In this document: positions 35,493-44,320 of the stretch, one piece after another
Position numbering within the stretch: position 1 is the first letter of the stretch
Layout of the letters: every line of letters begins with the position of its first letter
From: Streptomyces sp. NBC_01142
Lineage (GTDB): Bacteria; Actinomycetota; Actinomycetes; Streptomycetales; Streptomycetaceae
Reading direction: 5' to 3'
Assembly: GCF_026341125.1 (NCBI RefSeq)
Contig: NZ_JAPEOR010000003.1
Span: 1,054,001 to 1,118,000, forward strand
DNA: 64,000 nucleotides
The notes under the pieces: model-generated
What the model was told of the DNA's origin: nothing
The model's input: only the letters and a program-made list of their open reading frames with translations
The model's database searches: none
Position numbers and translations under genes: made by a program

Positions 35493-36176
35493 TCATCGCA
35501 GGGCTGTGGCGAGCTCCGGGAGGTAGCCGGCCAGGAAACCCAGGTCGGTGGCGCGGGCGAAGTTCGGGTGGCTGCGGTGCTGGGTGAGGCGCGCCAGTGC
35601 TTTGCGCCCGAAGTAGTCGCCGTCGTCCGCGCCGGTGGGTGGGGTGGGCTCGCCGGCCCAGGCGGGGTCGGCCGCCACAAGGGGCACGCAGCGCTCGAAC
35701 AGCTGGTGGCAGGTCTGCAATCCGCGGCGCAGCACCACGTGGTACGGCTCGTCCGGGCCGATCGGATAGGAATCGGCGGCCAGAGTGGGTCCGGTGTCGA
35801 TGCCCTCATCCACCTGGTGGAGCGTCGCGGCGAACTTCCGCTCGCCGTGCAGCATCGCGTACACCAGGGCTACTTCGGGCAGCCCCCGATAGGCGGGCAG
35901 CGGGCCGTGGTGGATGTTGAGGATGCGCAGTCCGGTGGACAGCACCGGTGCGCGGAAGATCATCCGGTTGTTGAGCGACCAGACGACGCCATCCGTGCCG
36001 GCGGCGACCAGCTCGGCGGCTACGGAGTTGACGTCCGCGACGGCACGATAGGGAACGTCGGCCCGAGCAGCCTCTGCGGCCGGAGCAGGGCCGCAGACCA
36101 GGTCCACGGCCAGGTTGTGGTCGAGTGTGTGCTGTACGGCGCGCCAGAGCAGCGCGCCCTCTCCGACGAAGATCAC
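35493..36176 (-). CDS. lstF: LstF-like formyltransferase
   Basis: A 227-residue formyltransferase domain protein. The catalytic Asn-His-Asp set of the family is visible: NIHHGPLPAYRG (Asn 87, His 89) and VDEGIDTGPTL (Asp 127). It should transfer formyl from 10-formyl-tetrahydrofolate to the free amine of the aminoacyl ester, giving the N-formyl group of lipstatin-type beta-lactones. It lacks a tRNA-binding C-terminal domain, unlike Met-tRNA formyltransferase. The start is GTG 36176, overlapping the stop of the NRPS gene as GTGA. It is the last gene of the six-gene operon. Confidence 0.85.
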   Translation of the reverse strand: MIFVGEGALLWRAVQHTLDHNLAVDLVCGPAPAAEAARADVPYRAVADVNSVAAELVAAGTDGVVWSLNNRMIFRAPVLSTGLRILNIHHGPLPAYRGLPEVALVYAMLHGERKFAATLHQVDEGIDTGPTLAADSYPIGPDEPYHVVLRRGLQTCHQLFERCVPLVAADPAWAGEPTPPTGADDGDYFGRKALARLTQHRSHPNFARATDLGFLAGYLPELATALR

Positions 36177-39100
36177 GACGTGCTCCGCAGCGCCTCGACG
36201 GTCTCGACGACTCGGCCGAGCGTCAGATTCTCGCTGAGGGAGCCGAGCCGGGCCAGGAACTGCTGCTCCGAGGCTCGGCTCAAGAGGTCTTCGCCGAGTG
36301 CGGCCAGCATTTCCAGGACGGCCAGTGAGTCGCCGCCGAGTGCATGGAAGTCGGACGAGGAATCGAGGTCCGTGGTTTCGCAGTGCAGGACGCGGGCCCA
36401 GATCTCGGCCGTCGCCGCTGCGGTGCCGGGTCCCGGACCGTTCCCGGTCGCCGGAGGCTTTGGGCCCGCAGGGGGCGTTGCCGGGGCCCTCTCCGGTTCC
36501 ACCGGCCCATGGCCGAAAGGATTCGGCAACGCATTGCGATCCGTCTTGCCGCTGGCGGTCTCCGGCAGCCCGGAGACCGCGCGTACGACCGAGGGCACCA
36601 GGTGGGACGGCAACGACTGCTCCAGCTCCGCCCGTACGGCAGCCTCGTCGAAGGCAGCCGCGCCCCCGGCCGGCACCACGAAGGCGCACAGGGCCGGCGT
36701 GCCGGTGTCGGGCCGGGGGCGGGCGACCACCGCGGCCTGTGCGATGCCCGGCAGAGCGGTGAGCGCTGCCTCGGCCTCGCCCGGCTCGACCCGGTGACCG
36801 CGGATCTTCACCTGGGAGTCGATCCGGCCCGCGTACTCGAGTTGCCCGTCGGCCAGGCGAAGCACCAGGTCGCCGGTGCGGTAGGCGCGTCGGCCGTCCG
36901 GGAGCCAGACGAATCGGTCGGCTGTCAGGTCGGGGCGGCCGAGGTATCCGCGGGCCAGCTGAACGCCGGTCACATGGAGTTCGCCGAGCTCGCCGTCGGG
37001 GACTTCGTTCCCCCGCTCGTCCAGAACCGCCACGGAGGTGCGGTGCACCGGCACTCCGATCGGCGCGGACGGGCGTACGGTGTCGTCGCCGACGACGGCG
37101 ACGGTGCAGGCCACCGTTGCTTCGGTGGGACCGTAGATGTTGACGAACAGACAGTCAGGTCCGAAGGCCGCGCGTGCCCGGCTGCTGCCGGCCGCGGTGA
37201 GGTTCTCGCCGCCGACCTGGAGGGCCCGGATGCCCGTGGGGCGGATGCCGAGGCGTGCGGCGAGGTCGAGGTGGGTCGGCGTCATCCCGAGCGTGTTGGC
37301 CTGCCGGCCGGAGAACATCTCGCGCAGCTTGAGGTGGTCGAGTTCGCCGGGCACCGGTACGACGGCGCCGCCGTGCAGCAGGGGCGGGAAGATCTGCATG
37401 ATCGAGAGGTCGAAGCCGGGGGAGAAGGAGTACGCGGCCCGGGTCTCTTCGTCGCACCGCATGAACGGGGATATCCAGCCGACGACGTTGGTCAGGCTGC
37501 GGTGCTCGATCTGTACGCCCTTGGGCTTGCCGGTGGACCCCGAGGTGTAGATGACGTACGCCAGATCGTCCGGGCCGGGAGCGGCCGCGGTGAGGGCCGC
37601 TCGCTGGTGCTCGTCGACGGTCGCGTCGTCGCTCGCGATGTCCTCGAGGAGGATCGTCGTGCAGCCGCCTCCCTCCGCCTTGGCGCACGCGGGCGTCTCC
37701 GTGAGACAGAAGCGGGCCTGCGCGTCGTGCAGCAGCTCCTCGACCCGGCGCGCCGGATTGCGTACGTCGACGGGCAGAAAGGCCGCGCCGGCTTTGAGAA
37801 CGCCCCAGACTCCGGCCAGGCCGAGTGCCGAACGGTCCGCCAGGACACCGACGACGTCGCCGCGCCCGACTCCCCGGGAGAGCAGTTCGGCCGCGACGGC
37901 GTCGGAGCGGCGGTCCAGTTCCGCGTACGACCAGTGCAGGTTGTCGCCGAGCACAGCGGGTGCGTCCGGACGGCGGGCGGCCTGCGCACGGAACAGCTGC
38001 AGCACTGTGGTCTCCGGCGAAGGAAGCCCGCCGGGGCCGGGCGCAAGCAGGAGTTCGGCCGCGACGGGCTCCCGCGGCGGTGCCACGGGCGGTGCGTACG
38101 GGGCCGGGAGGGCTGTGCCCAGTGCGGACTCGATACGGTCCAGCAGCTCCTCGCAGCGCTCGCCGACGTCCGCCGCCCCGCGGGCGGAGACCACCAGCTC
38201 GATGTGCTCGGGAAGTTCCAGCAGCGCGATGCTGACCGGAATCAGGGGCGCATGCACCGGAAGGGCGTACACGCTCGTCGCGGTGAACTCCCCGGCGCTG
38301 AAATCCTCCGGCGCCAGCCGGCCGGCGTGGGACACGATGGCCGACGCCGGATACCGGTGCCGTGCCGCAGTGGCGGCGCGCGAGGCGCGAACCAGCGCTG
38401 CGGCTGCGGGCAGTGGCAGGCGGGCCAGGGCAGCCTCCGCCCCGGCCGCCAGTTCCTGCCGGGAGGCCAGCGCTGTGAGCAACTGTCGGTGGACCGCGTC
38501 CGTGCCCTGGCCGGCCGGGATGTCGAGGAACACCGGCAGGGCGAGATTGGCTGTCGATGACACGCCGGGAGCGTGACGCCGCAGATCCACCGGGACCATG
38601 ATCCGGGCGGTGGAGCCTGCGACGGCTCCGGCTCCGGCAACCGCGGCCGCCACCTTCGCGGCCAGCGCCGCGTGCCGGCCCGGGAGCGTACGCCGCCGCC
38701 ATACCGAGCCGTTCCCCGGGCGGCCGCCCAGCGGCGAGCACTTGTCGAGCCCGAGACGAGGCCGCTGACCGGTCCGGCCCACCGCATCCAGCAGCGCGTA
38801 GTCGGCCAGCGAGTCGGCGGCGCCGTGGAGCGGTTCGCCACGCAGAGCGCGGAACACCTCGGCGGCCCAGATCGCCGTGCCCTTGAGGTCCATCACGGCG
38901 TGGGAGGCGCGGAAGACCACGGTGCTCGGTTCGCCGGTGAGCAGCAGCACTTCGCAGCCCGGACGGCCCTCCGACTCGGCCAACGGGCCGGTGAGCTCAG
39001 GAAGGCCCGTGAACGTCGTGCGGTCCAAGCCCCTTCCTTCGGCGACCACGACCCGGGCCGGACGTCCGCTGTCGACCCACGTCCTGCCGCGGCGCACCAG

Positions 39101-39325
39101 CCGCGAGCCCGGGCAGGACGCCGAGGCCTCGGCCACGGCCCGGCTCAGGGCCAGGGCGTCGATCGGCCCGGCGCCCTCGACGACGAGCTGGAGCACCAGC
39201 AGCTCACCCAGTCGGGCAGCGGCCAGATAGGACCACTCGGTCGCAGAGACCGGACGGCGGAATGGGGCCGTGCCGCGAGGACCGGTCCCGGCGCCGTTGG
39301 CCGAGGCGACATGCTGCGCGGTCAT
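36173..39325 (-). CDS. lstE: LstE-like NRPS (condensation-adenylation-thiolation)
   Basis: A 1050-residue single-module NRPS. Residues 20-420 are condensation-like with SHAVMDLKG (His 142 and Asp 146 of HxxxD). The adenylation domain covers about 440-930: YTSGSTGKPKG (593-603), SPGFDLSIMQIF, NIYGPTEATV, AYRTGDLV, GRIDSQVKIRGHRVE and Lys 927. The carrier domain has Ser 1000 in HALGGDSLAVLEM. No thioesterase is present. The role inferred from lipstatin is to load an amino acid and esterify it to the hydroxyl of the lipid. The specificity residues read by eye are DLMTQGIVAK, not clearly any standard code. ATG 39325 lies 2 bases after the stop of lstD. Confidence 0.88.
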   Translation of the reverse strand: MTAQHVASANGAGTGPRGTAPFRRPVSATEWSYLAAARLGELLVLQLVVEGAGPIDALALSRAVAEASASCPGSRLVRRGRTWVDSGRPARVVVAEGRGLDRTTFTGLPELTGPLAESEGRPGCEVLLLTGEPSTVVFRASHAVMDLKGTAIWAAEVFRALRGEPLHGAADSLADYALLDAVGRTGQRPRLGLDKCSPLGGRPGNGSVWRRRTLPGRHAALAAKVAAAVAGAGAVAGSTARIMVPVDLRRHAPGVSSTANLALPVFLDIPAGQGTDAVHRQLLTALASRQELAAGAEAALARLPLPAAAALVRASRAATAARHRYPASAIVSHAGRLAPEDFSAGEFTATSVYALPVHAPLIPVSIALLELPEHIELVVSARGAADVGERCEELLDRIESALGTALPAPYAPPVAPPREPVAAELLLAPGPGGLPSPETTVLQLFRAQAARRPDAPAVLGDNLHWSYAELDRRSDAVAAELLSRGVGRGDVVGVLADRSALGLAGVWGVLKAGAAFLPVDVRNPARRVEELLHDAQARFCLTETPACAKAEGGGCTTILLEDIASDDATVDEHQRAALTAAAPGPDDLAYVIYTSGSTGKPKGVQIEHRSLTNVVGWISPFMRCDEETRAAYSFSPGFDLSIMQIFPPLLHGGAVVPVPGELDHLKLREMFSGRQANTLGMTPTHLDLAARLGIRPTGIRALQVGGENLTAAGSSRARAAFGPDCLFVNIYGPTEATVACTVAVVGDDTVRPSAPIGVPVHRTSVAVLDERGNEVPDGELGELHVTGVQLARGYLGRPDLTADRFVWLPDGRRAYRTGDLVLRLADGQLEYAGRIDSQVKIRGHRVEPGEAEAALTALPGIAQAAVVARPRPDTGTPALCAFVVPAGGAAAFDEAAVRAELEQSLPSHLVPSVVRAVSGLPETASGKTDRNALPNPFGHGPVEPERAPATPPAGPKPPATGNGPGPGTAAATAEIWARVLHCETTDLDSSSDFHALGGDSLAVLEMLAALGEDLLSRASEQQFLARLGSLSENLTLGRVVETVEALRSTS

Positions 39326-39327
39326 GA

Positions 39328-40362
39328 CTACTTCACCTTCCTGACGAACTCGTTGACGCCGCCGATGCTGTCGATCCACGCTTCCAGCCGCGCCATCCCG
39401 GCGTCGTGGTCCACCAGTGGCGGGGTCAGATCCCGCCGCGCCGCTGACGTGTCGTACGTCGCGGAACGGGTCAACAGGGCCAGCGTGTAACGGGAGAGCG
39501 GCGGCGAGGAGCGCTCGGCCAGCGGCGGCAGTTTCCAGACCATGTCCGCAGTGAACGCGAGCGCGCGCAGCAGGCCGTGGGAGACCTGCTTGGTCGGGGG
39601 CTTGCCGCCGAACCGCTCGGCGAGGAGGGCGAGCATGCTCCAGATCTCCACCGGCTGCTGGTCGGCGATGAAGTACGCCCGGCCGCCGACTCCGTCGGCC
39701 CGCGCCGCCCGTACACAGGCGTCGGCGGCGTTCTCGCAGTAGCACAGCGAGGCGTACACCCGCCTGCCCCCGGAGAGATCGGGCAGGCTCCCCGTCATCA
39801 TCTTCGCGATCAGCCGCGGCATGAAGCCGGAGTGGTCACGCGGACCCCACACGGCCCGGGGGCGCAGTGCGACGGTGGTGAAGTCCGTACGGTCCGCGGC
39901 CAGCACGAGGCGTTCCGCGGCGGCCTTGGTCTCCGAGTAGAGATTGAGGTGGCGTGCGGGGAAGGGCTCGCTCTCGTCGATGTCGAGCTGGTCGCCGCCG
40001 CGAATGCCCATCAGCGCGCTGGGGCTGCTGATGAACACGAAGCGTCGTGCGCCGGCTGCCCGGGCCGTCGACACGAGGCGTTCGGTGCCCGCGACGTTCT
40101 CGTCCCAGAACTGGGCGCGGGTACCCCTGTCGGTGACCCGGGCCGCACTGTGGTGCACCACGTCGATGCCGTCCATCGCCTGGCGCAGGGAGGCGGCGTC
40201 GCGGAGATCTCCGTATGCGAACTCGACACCGGGAACGGTGCGCAGATGGCTCAGATCGCTCTCTTCGCGTACGAGTACCCGCACCTCGTCGCCGACGCGT
40301 ACGCAGGCGTCGACGATATGGCTGCCCAGGAACCCGGACGCGCCCGTCACCAGTGTCTTCAC
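39328..40362 (-). CDS. lstD: LstD/OleD-like beta-keto-acid reductase
   Basis: A 344-residue extended SDR of the 3-beta-hydroxysteroid dehydrogenase/OleD type. TGASGFLGSHIVDAC is the NAD(P) Rossmann motif, and YSETK (Tyr 142, Lys 146) the catalytic pair, with FISSPSALMG upstream. By analogy with OleD and LstD it reduces the 2-alkyl-3-keto acid from the LstAB condensation to the 2-alkyl-3-hydroxy acid that LstC closes to a beta-lactone. Start GTG 40362 overlaps the stop of lstC (GTGA). Confidence 0.88.
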   Translation of the reverse strand: MKTLVTGASGFLGSHIVDACVRVGDEVRVLVREESDLSHLRTVPGVEFAYGDLRDAASLRQAMDGIDVVHHSAARVTDRGTRAQFWDENVAGTERLVSTARAAGARRFVFISSPSALMGIRGGDQLDIDESEPFPARHLNLYSETKAAAERLVLAADRTDFTTVALRPRAVWGPRDHSGFMPRLIAKMMTGSLPDLSGGRRVYASLCYCENAADACVRAARADGVGGRAYFIADQQPVEIWSMLALLAERFGGKPPTKQVSHGLLRALAFTADMVWKLPPLAERSSPPLSRYTLALLTRSATYDTSAARRDLTPPLVDHDAGMARLEAWIDSIGGVNEFVRKVK

Positions 40363-42320
40363 GCGGCAACACCCTTCGCTTTGCTGCTGCGCCGACGCCA
40401 CCACGTGGCTCCGAACACCATCGTGAGCGCGGCCGTCGCCCATGGCCTGCGCCCGGTGGCGAGTTCCTGCTCCGCGCGCAGCGCGGACGGTATCTGGACG
40501 GCATGGACGACGACGCTGAGGAAGGCGTCGACCCACCACAGCGCGGTCAGCGCCGCATGGTCCCAGGGCAGCAGGGGCCAGGCCGCCAGGTAGGCCCATC
40601 CGAGCAGCGGGACGGCGCGCAGCGCCTGGTCGGCGCCGGACGGGCGGCGGCTTCCGGTGAGCCGGTCCTCGGCCCAGCCGGCCAGCAGTTCCCGGCGGAT
40701 CTTGGCGTTGTGGCGGACGTCCACGGGGAAGGCGGGATGGGGCAGGAAGTCGTCGATCGTCTTGGTCACCGCCTTGTTCGCGCCCAAGGCGCGCAACTCG
40801 CTCTCGATGCTGGGCCAGTGCCGCTCGGCGCCGGGCTCGAGCTCGACGCACAGCACGGGTCGTTGCTCTCCGTGCGGGCCGAAACCCACCAGCGCTGTGC
40901 GCTTGACCTGCGGATGGGGGGTGAAGACGCCTTCGCAGCGCACCGTGTGCAGGTCGCCGCCCGAGGTGCGGACGCGATGGCTCTTGCGTCCGCAGAACCA
41001 GATGCGCCCCTCACCGTCGATCCATCCGACGTCACCGGTGCGGTGCCAACGACGCTCGCCGTCCTGGATCTTGTGCTCGGCATCTGCCTGGGACGACTGG
41101 AAGTAGCGGGGGCTGACCGCCCGGCCGCTGACAACGATCTCGCCTATTTCGCCTTCTCCCACGGGCAGGTGGGGCGTCCAGCGGGGGACCGGCCGGTCGC
41201 TGACCTCGATGGTGCGCACCGAGGTGCCGGGTGCGGGCCGGCCCACGCAGACACCCATGCCCTCGGCCGGGCCGTCGGCCGGCCCGGCCAGTGCCTCCCT
41301 GCTCTCGACAAGTGCCATCGGCAGCGCTTCGGTCGACCCGTAGGTGCTGAACACGCGTGCCTCACCGGGCAGTACGGCGCGCAGCGCGCTCATCAGCCCG
41401 GGGCTCACCGGAGCGCCACCGGAGACGACCATGCGCAGTGACGGCACCCGCGCATCGGCCTCCGCCAGATGGGCCGAGAGCGGGCCCAGCAGTGCGGGGG
41501 AGGCGAACATGGCGTTCACATCGAAGCGTTGGATCGCGTCGGTCAGCAGCGCGGGATCGGCGGCGCCGACCCGGCCCATGTTCATCTTCGGCACCACCAC
41601 CGTGCGGCCCGCCGCGAGGTCGAACACGCCCATCAGCGGCAGGGTGAGAAGAGTGGTGGTCATGTCGGCGGTGAAGTGACCGCTCTCGACGCCGTGCGCC
41701 ATTCCCTGCAGCATGCCGACGGTGATCTCGACCGGCTTGGCCGGGCCGGTACTGCCGGTGGTGTAGCCGATCAGCGCGAGATCGTCCGGTCCGGGCTCCA
41801 GCGGAGGAAGGTGCGGCAGGCCTGCGCCGAGGGCGGTCAGCTCCTCGAGTCCGGTGCCGTTCTTCTGGCGCACCTTGATCACGCTCTGCACTCCGGCGAA
41901 GGCACGCGGGCGCAGGCGCCGGAGGATGTGCGCGGACGGTACGCCGATGAAGGCCTGGACACCCACCCGGTGGATGCAGTCCAGCATGCGGCCCAGCCCC
42001 ATGCCGGGATCGACCACCACCGGTACCGCGCCGATGTGCATCAACGCGAAGACCAGGGTGAGCAGGTCGGCCCCAGGAGTCACCAGCAGGGCCGTACGGG
42101 TACCGCGGGCGATGCCGTGCCCCTTGAGACCGGCGGCGCACATGGAGACCTTGGCGGCGAGCTCGGCGTAGTCGACCGAGGCGTAGCCGGGCCGGCCGGC
42201 CGGCTCCAGTCGGCCGTCCGGATGAATGACGGCTGCCTTGTCGGGCGTACGGGCGGCGTGCCAGGCGAGAAGTTCGGCCAGGAACGCGTCCCGGCGCAGT
42301 CCGGTCGTCGTGCCGGGCAT
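40359..42320 (-). CDS. lstC: LstC/OleC-like AMP ligase (beta-lactone synthetase)
   Basis: A 653-residue ANL-superfamily enzyme matching OleC: GYTTGSTGPAKPVEIT (185-200) is the nucleotide-binding loop, followed by STYGSTEALPMALV, WHRTGDVGWIDGEGRIWFCG and the RKSHRV hinge region; HNAKIRREL is the C-terminal Lys motif. OleC enzymes activate beta-hydroxy acids with ATP and close them to beta-lactones. The last about 80 residues contain two hydrophobic stretches (VPLLGWAYLAAWPLLPW and ALTALWWVDAFLSVVVHAVQ), so the enzyme may sit at the membrane. It starts with TGATG overlap to lstB. Confidence 0.9.
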   Translation of the reverse strand: MPGTTTGLRRDAFLAELLAWHAARTPDKAAVIHPDGRLEPAGRPGYASVDYAELAAKVSMCAAGLKGHGIARGTRTALLVTPGADLLTLVFALMHIGAVPVVVDPGMGLGRMLDCIHRVGVQAFIGVPSAHILRRLRPRAFAGVQSVIKVRQKNGTGLEELTALGAGLPHLPPLEPGPDDLALIGYTTGSTGPAKPVEITVGMLQGMAHGVESGHFTADMTTTLLTLPLMGVFDLAAGRTVVVPKMNMGRVGAADPALLTDAIQRFDVNAMFASPALLGPLSAHLAEADARVPSLRMVVSGGAPVSPGLMSALRAVLPGEARVFSTYGSTEALPMALVESREALAGPADGPAEGMGVCVGRPAPGTSVRTIEVSDRPVPRWTPHLPVGEGEIGEIVVSGRAVSPRYFQSSQADAEHKIQDGERRWHRTGDVGWIDGEGRIWFCGRKSHRVRTSGGDLHTVRCEGVFTPHPQVKRTALVGFGPHGEQRPVLCVELEPGAERHWPSIESELRALGANKAVTKTIDDFLPHPAFPVDVRHNAKIRRELLAGWAEDRLTGSRRPSGADQALRAVPLLGWAYLAAWPLLPWDHAALTALWWVDAFLSVVVHAVQIPSALRAEQELATGRRPWATAALTMVFGATWWRRRSSKAKGVAA

Positions 42321-43267
42321 CAGCGCGCGGCTCCCTCGGCGTCGCCGGTCAGGTCGTAGAGCGAGGCTGCCGAACTCAGCCCCGCGCCGACGGCGAGGAA
42401 GAGGAGCCGGTCATGGCCCGCGAGCCTGCCCGCGTCCTGTGCCTGTCGGAAGCCGTAGGCCAGTGCCGACGTGTGCGGGTCGCCCTTGACGCCTTCGACG
42501 GTGACGGCGGCATCGGTTGCCAGGCCCAGGCGCTTGGCGAGGCGGGACGCGAAGTCGGGCGACGGCTGGGAGGTGATGAGCAGCGTGCGGTCGAGGGCGG
42601 CCCCCGCCGCAGCGGCATCCGTGCCGTACTCGGCTGCCAGAGCGCCGTGCACCGAGTCGATGGCCAGATCGAGCATCCGCTCCAGTACGCCGCCGTCGCG
42701 GTCGACGGCGATGGTGTTCCGGCCCTCGGAGCCGGCCTCGTTCAGCGATATGTATCCGTTGACGCCGTGCGAGCCCGGCAGCGACCGGTGGTGCACCCGG
42801 CCGAAGCCCCGGGCGTCGTCGCTGCGCTCCAGCAGCAGTGCCGCGCCTGTGCTCGCGTACGGGAACTCGGCGGTGCCCGCCCTGGTCGGGTCCATCGAGG
42901 GGTGCGTGTCGGCCGAGACCACCAGCACCCGGCGGGCACTGCCGGCTGCCAGCAGCGAACCGCCGGCCTGGACGGCGTTGAGCACACCGCAGGCGCCGTT
43001 CATCAGGTCGAACGAGAACGCGGCCTGCCTGTCGATGTCATGCAGGTAGTCCAGGTTGATGCCGATGCGCTTCTGGATGAGTGCGGCGACGGAGGGCTCT
43101 GAGATGTTGGAGTCGCGGTAGACGCCGACATTGATCAGAACGTCGACGTCCGCGGGCGAGAGCCCGGCCTGCTGGAGGCAGGCGCTGCCGGCCGATGCCG
43201 CGTATCCGATCGCGCTGCCGGCGTCGTCGGCCGGGCTGAGTGCGGTGGAGGTGATGACGGTGGCCAT
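42320..43267 (-). CDS. lstB: LstB-like KAS-III/OleA partner subunit
   Basis: A 315-residue thiolase-fold protein related to KAS-III and OleA. It retains a Cys in DLMNGACGVLNAV (Cys 93), but the His position reads ITSQPSPDF and the Asn position VKGDPHTSALAY, so the catalytic triad is incomplete. In OleA-type dimers a Glu from one subunit acts in the site of the other; NISEPSVAAL (Glu 57) is in the right place. It probably forms the heterodimer with LstA reported for lipstatin, where the pair condenses two fatty acyl-CoAs. ATG 43267 lies 1 base after the stop of lstA, with GGAGG inside the lstA end. Confidence 0.87.
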   Translation of the reverse strand: MATVITSTALSPADDAGSAIGYAASAGSACLQQAGLSPADVDVLINVGVYRDSNISEPSVAALIQKRIGINLDYLHDIDRQAAFSFDLMNGACGVLNAVQAGGSLLAAGSARRVLVVSADTHPSMDPTRAGTAEFPYASTGAALLLERSDDARGFGRVHHRSLPGSHGVNGYISLNEAGSEGRNTIAVDRDGGVLERMLDLAIDSVHGALAAEYGTDAAAAGAALDRTLLITSQPSPDFASRLAKRLGLATDAAVTVEGVKGDPHTSALAYGFRQAQDAGRLAGHDRLLFLAVGAGLSSAASLYDLTGDAEGAAR

Positions 43268-43268
43268 G

Positions 43269-44318
43269 TCATACCTCCAGGGAGGAGACGGTCGCGGACA
43301 GGAAACCGGTCACCACACCCGAGGCGGCGGGCACCAGGAGGATCTTGGATCCCTTGGGTATTCGGCGTTCGGCGAGTGCCTGGTGCAGTACCAGGTAGTG
43401 GGATGTGGTCGCGGTGTTGGCGAACTTCTCGACGACCGACAGCGACTGCGGCATCGGTGTGCCGAAGATTTTCTCTCCCACGTTGTTCATGAAGTCGATG
43501 AACCGGCTGCCGACTTGGTGCTGGACGACGAAGTCGTATCCCTCGTCGGCGAATCGACGACCGTCGTCGGCCAGCTTGTCGCGGTGAAAGGTCGGCCACA
43601 GCGAGAGGCGGTCCTCGGCGTGCATCACTTGGTTGTTCGTGTACATCGCCAGGTCGCCGGTGTCGTCGCTGGGCATGCCCAGACACAGGTGTGAGTACTC
43701 CGAGCAGGTCATCAGCTCGATGTCGTGGATGACGTCTGCGTCGTCGGTGGCGCGGTCGACGAGCACGGCGACTGCCGAGTCGCCGACGGAGAGGGACGCG
43801 AACTGGGGGTCCCGGCTGTCTTCCATCTCGCGCGCGGCGGTGAAGGCGATCGGGGTGATGTGCTCCCCGCTGAGCACCAGGCCGTTGCGCACCTCACCGG
43901 AGCGGATCATCCGGTCCAGCAGATAGACGCCGGTCATCATGCCCGCGCAGGCATTGGAGACGTCGAAGTGAATGGCGCTGGTCGCGCCGAGCTCCTGGGC
44001 GATGCGATGGGCGAACGACGGCTCGAACTGCTGGCGTCGGCCGTCTGTCGTGCGGCTGATGGAACAGGAGATGACGACGTCGATCTCGTCCGGAGCGTAA
44101 CGCGAGCGGTCCAGGCAGTCGCGCGCTGCCGAGACTGCCATCGTGAGGCAGTCCTCGGGGACGTCGGTGGTGTCGTCCGCGACGCGGCGCTCGGCCATTC
44201 CGGTGATCTTGAAGAGGTCGAATTCCGGTGTTTTCTCCATGCGGGTGAGGAGTTCCGGAGTAGTCATGACCGCCGAGGGGAGATATGCCCCGATGGACTC
44301 TAAGCGACTGTTGTGCAC
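43269..44318 (-). CDS. lstA: LstA-like KAS-III/OleA catalytic subunit, TTA-containing
   Basis: A 349-residue KAS-III/OleA-like condensing enzyme with an intact triad: Cys 124 (VSNACAGMM), His 267 (VVQHQVGSRF) and Asn 301 (KFANTATTSHY). By analogy with lipstatin it joins two fatty acyl-CoAs in a non-decarboxylative Claisen condensation together with LstB. Start GTG 44318 follows GGAGAGG by 3 bases. Codon 6 is TTA (44303-44301), the rare Leu codon read by the bldA tRNA, at the start of the operon. A TTGTGCACAA palindrome covers the start codon. Confidence 0.9.
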   Translation of the reverse strand: MHNSRLESIGAYLPSAVMTTPELLTRMEKTPEFDLFKITGMAERRVADDTTDVPEDCLTMAVSAARDCLDRSRYAPDEIDVVISCSISRTTDGRRQQFEPSFAHRIAQELGATSAIHFDVSNACAGMMTGVYLLDRMIRSGEVRNGLVLSGEHITPIAFTAAREMEDSRDPQFASLSVGDSAVAVLVDRATDDADVIHDIELMTCSEYSHLCLGMPSDDTGDLAMYTNNQVMHAEDRLSLWPTFHRDKLADDGRRFADEGYDFVVQHQVGSRFIDFMNNVGEKIFGTPMPQSLSVVEKFANTATTSHYLVLHQALAERRIPKGSKILLVPAASGVVTGFLSATVSSLEV

Positions 44319-44320
44319 AA
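44311..44320. promoter_or_regulatory. TTGTGCACAA palindrome over the lstA start
   Basis: A perfect 10-bp palindrome that includes the GTG start codon of lstA (44316-44318) and touches its ribosome site. A repressor bound here would block transcription or translation of the operon. The same core recurs at 44775-44784. Confidence 0.55.

Noticed and set aside
36344..38560. 738-codon plus-strand frame opposite lstE
   Set aside because: It has no family-like sequence and mirrors the NRPS gene; long antisense frames are normal in very GC-rich DNA.
39328..44318. Interpretation as an OleABCD long-chain olefin cluster
   Set aside because: No OleB alpha/beta-hydrolase is present, and an NRPS and a formyltransferase are in the operon, which fits lipstatin-type beta-lactones better.
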